A program made the position numbers and the translations under genes. The notes under the pieces were generated by a model. The model was not told the DNA's origin. It was given only the letters and a program-made list of their open reading frames with translations, and did not search any database. From an uncultured Methanobrevibacter sp. (GTDB lineage: Archaea > Methanobacteriota > Methanobacteria > Methanobacteriales > Methanobacteriaceae), in the NCBI GenBank assembly GCA_902783085.1, contig CACZPT010000117.1, positions 1-6,939 on the forward strand: 6,939 nt of DNA, written 5' to 3'. Positions 5,937 through 6,939 of this stretch are shown here, piece by piece; position 1 is the first letter of the stretch, and each line of letters opens with the position of its first letter.

Positions 5937-6939
5937 TTATTCCTCAACATCATCTTCGTCTTCACTAAATAATTGGTTTAACATCCACTCAGCATCATAT
6001 TCTTTAATATCATCATATCCTTGACCCATTCCTAAAAACATGATTGGTTTCTTAATTACATAACCAATTGAAAGAGATGCTCCACCTTTACTATCAGCAT
6101 CGGCTTTAGTTAAAATAACACCATCAATATCGATAGCATCGTTAAATTTAACCGCTTGTTGAGTTGCATCATTACCTGTAAGTGCATCACCCACAAAAAT
6201 AACTAAATCTGGCTTTGAAACTCTTTTAATTTTTTTCATTTCATCCATTAAATTGGTATTAGTTTGCATTCTTCCAGCAGTATCAATTAAAACCAATTCT
6301 TTTCCTTGAGCACGAGCGTGTTCAACTGCATCAAATGCAACTGCTGCAGGATCTGAACCTTTTTGGTGTTTAATTATTTTAACACCCACATTATCTGCAT
6401 GATAAGTAACTTGTTCAATAGCTCCTGCACGAAATGTATCTGAAGCTGCGATAACTGGTGTATAACCTTTTTTCAAATAATAATTAGCTAATTTACCAAT
6501 TGTTGTTGTTTTTCCAGTACCATTAATACCAACAAACATAACAACAAGTGGTTCTCCTTGAGCTTTCTTCTCTTCAATCATTTCTGTCATTGATTTAGAT
6601 GGTACGTCAATAATCTCCGCTACGGCATTTTTTAATGCATTATATGTATATTCAGTGATATCACTACTTCTTTTAATTTTACGGCCAACTAAATCTTCTT
6701 TTACAGATTCGACAACTGCAGTAGCTACTTCCATAGCCACATCAGCTTCTAAGAGACCCATTTCAAGTTCCCACAATATACCTTCAACATTTTTTTCTGA
6801 AATAGTTTTTTCACGAACAAATGAAAATAATCCTCCAGAAGATTCACCATCATTAGAATCATCCTTATCCTTACTTCTAGACCAAAAATGAGATTTCTTC
6901 TCTTCTGATTCATCATCTTCAACCTCATCTTCCTTAGAA
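5937..6939 (-). CDS. ftsY: Signal recognition particle receptor FtsY, N-terminus outside the window
   Basis: The frame stays open to the window edge, giving 333 residues of the SRP receptor GTPase that docks SRP-ribosome complexes at the membrane. Seen (residues from the window edge): a charged, mostly acidic stretch (1-40, rich in D/E/K/S), the N domain (about 45-120, with LWELEMGLLEADVAMEV), then the G domain: P-loop GINGTGKT (137-144), DTFRAGA (167-173), DTAGR (219-223), TKAD (277-280) and the closing GMGQGYDD (303-310), which is of archaeal type. An acidic tail EDEDDVEE follows. A TTG at 6774-6776 could be mistaken for the start, but it is an internal Leu codon of the N domain and the conserved frame continues upstream. 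In many archaea ftsY follows the prefoldin alpha gene, which may lie just beyond the edge. capA follows after 3 bp. Identification is secure. Confidence 0.97.
   Translation of the reverse strand, partial: SKEDEVEDDESEEKKSHFWSRSKDKDDSNDGESSGGLFSFVREKTISEKNVEGILWELEMGLLEADVAMEVATAVVESVKEDLVGRKIKRSSDITEYTYNALKNAVAEIIDVPSKSMTEMIEEKKAQGEPLVVMFVGINGTGKTTTIGKLANYYLKKGYTPVIAASDTFRAGAIEQVTYHADNVGVKIIKHQKGSDPAAVAFDAVEHARAQGKELVLIDTAGRMQTNTNLMDEMKKIKRVSKPDLVIFVGDALTGNDATQQAVKFNDAIDIDGVILTKADADSKGGASLSIGYVIKKPIMFLGMGQGYDDIKEYDAEWMLNQLFSEDEDDVEE
5941..5945 (-). promoter_or_regulatory. capA ribosome-binding site GAGGA inside the ftsY 3' end
   Basis: The minus strand reads GAGGAATAACTCATG: GAGGA overlaps the last codons of ftsY, with 7 nt to the capA ATG. 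It supports the ATG at 5933 and translation of capA from the ftsY mRNA. Confidence 0.7.

Noticed and set aside
5671..6024. Plus-strand open frame of 117 codons across the ftsY-capA junction
   Set aside because: Antisense to two well-supported genes, Ser/Thr/Ile-rich as expected for a shadow frame.
1..6939. CRISPR arrays, insertion sequences, tRNA or rRNA genes, attachment sites
   Set aside because: I looked for regular repeats, transposase motifs, terminal inverted repeats and tRNA-like folds and found none.

Overview
This window looks like chromosomal DNA of a low-GC methanogenic archaeon, most like Methanobrevibacter or another member of Methanobacteriaceae. The archaeal signs are an FtsY with an archaeal-type G domain ending (GMGQGYDD), a Shine-Dalgarno site AGGTGA, TATA-like promoter elements, oligo-T terminators and an anchored surface protein rich in N-glycosylation sequons. 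The genus is an inference from gene content and codon style. No database search was possible.

Layout: (1) 1-804, the 3' part of dnaK; then a 123-bp spacer with a perfect 14-bp inverted repeat; then complete dnaJ (928-2073). Together these are the tail of a heat-shock chaperone operon. (2) 2074-2263, a convergent spacer with terminator-like elements for both strands. (3) 2264-3715, minus strand, a sodium-coupled transporter of the NSS (LeuT) family. (4) 3716-3792, a short divergent promoter region. (5) 3793-4866, plus strand, a DUF4258-like small gene followed by a nitroreductase-like FMN protein (TM1586 type). The second gene is clearly broken by a frameshift at a run of nine A. The first has a run of nine A at its 3' end where the same one-base change would extend it to the next start codon. 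(6) 4863-5933, minus strand, a membrane-anchored CapA-family metallophosphatase, overlapping the nitroreductase stop by 4 bp. (7) 5937-window end, minus strand, ftsY, 3 bp upstream of capA and probably cotranscribed with it.

How the genes relate: DnaK and DnaJ work together in protein folding. FtsY is the signal-recognition-particle receptor that brings ribosomes to the membrane, and CapA downstream would be one exported envelope protein. The NSS transporter takes up an amino acid or similar solute with Na+. The small plus-strand pair is accessory.

Most of the window is ordinary housekeeping sequence and I see no complete new system. The best lead is the pair of A9 tracts: they are the only mononucleotide runs of nine or more that I found, and both sit where a reading frame breaks, in the same phase.
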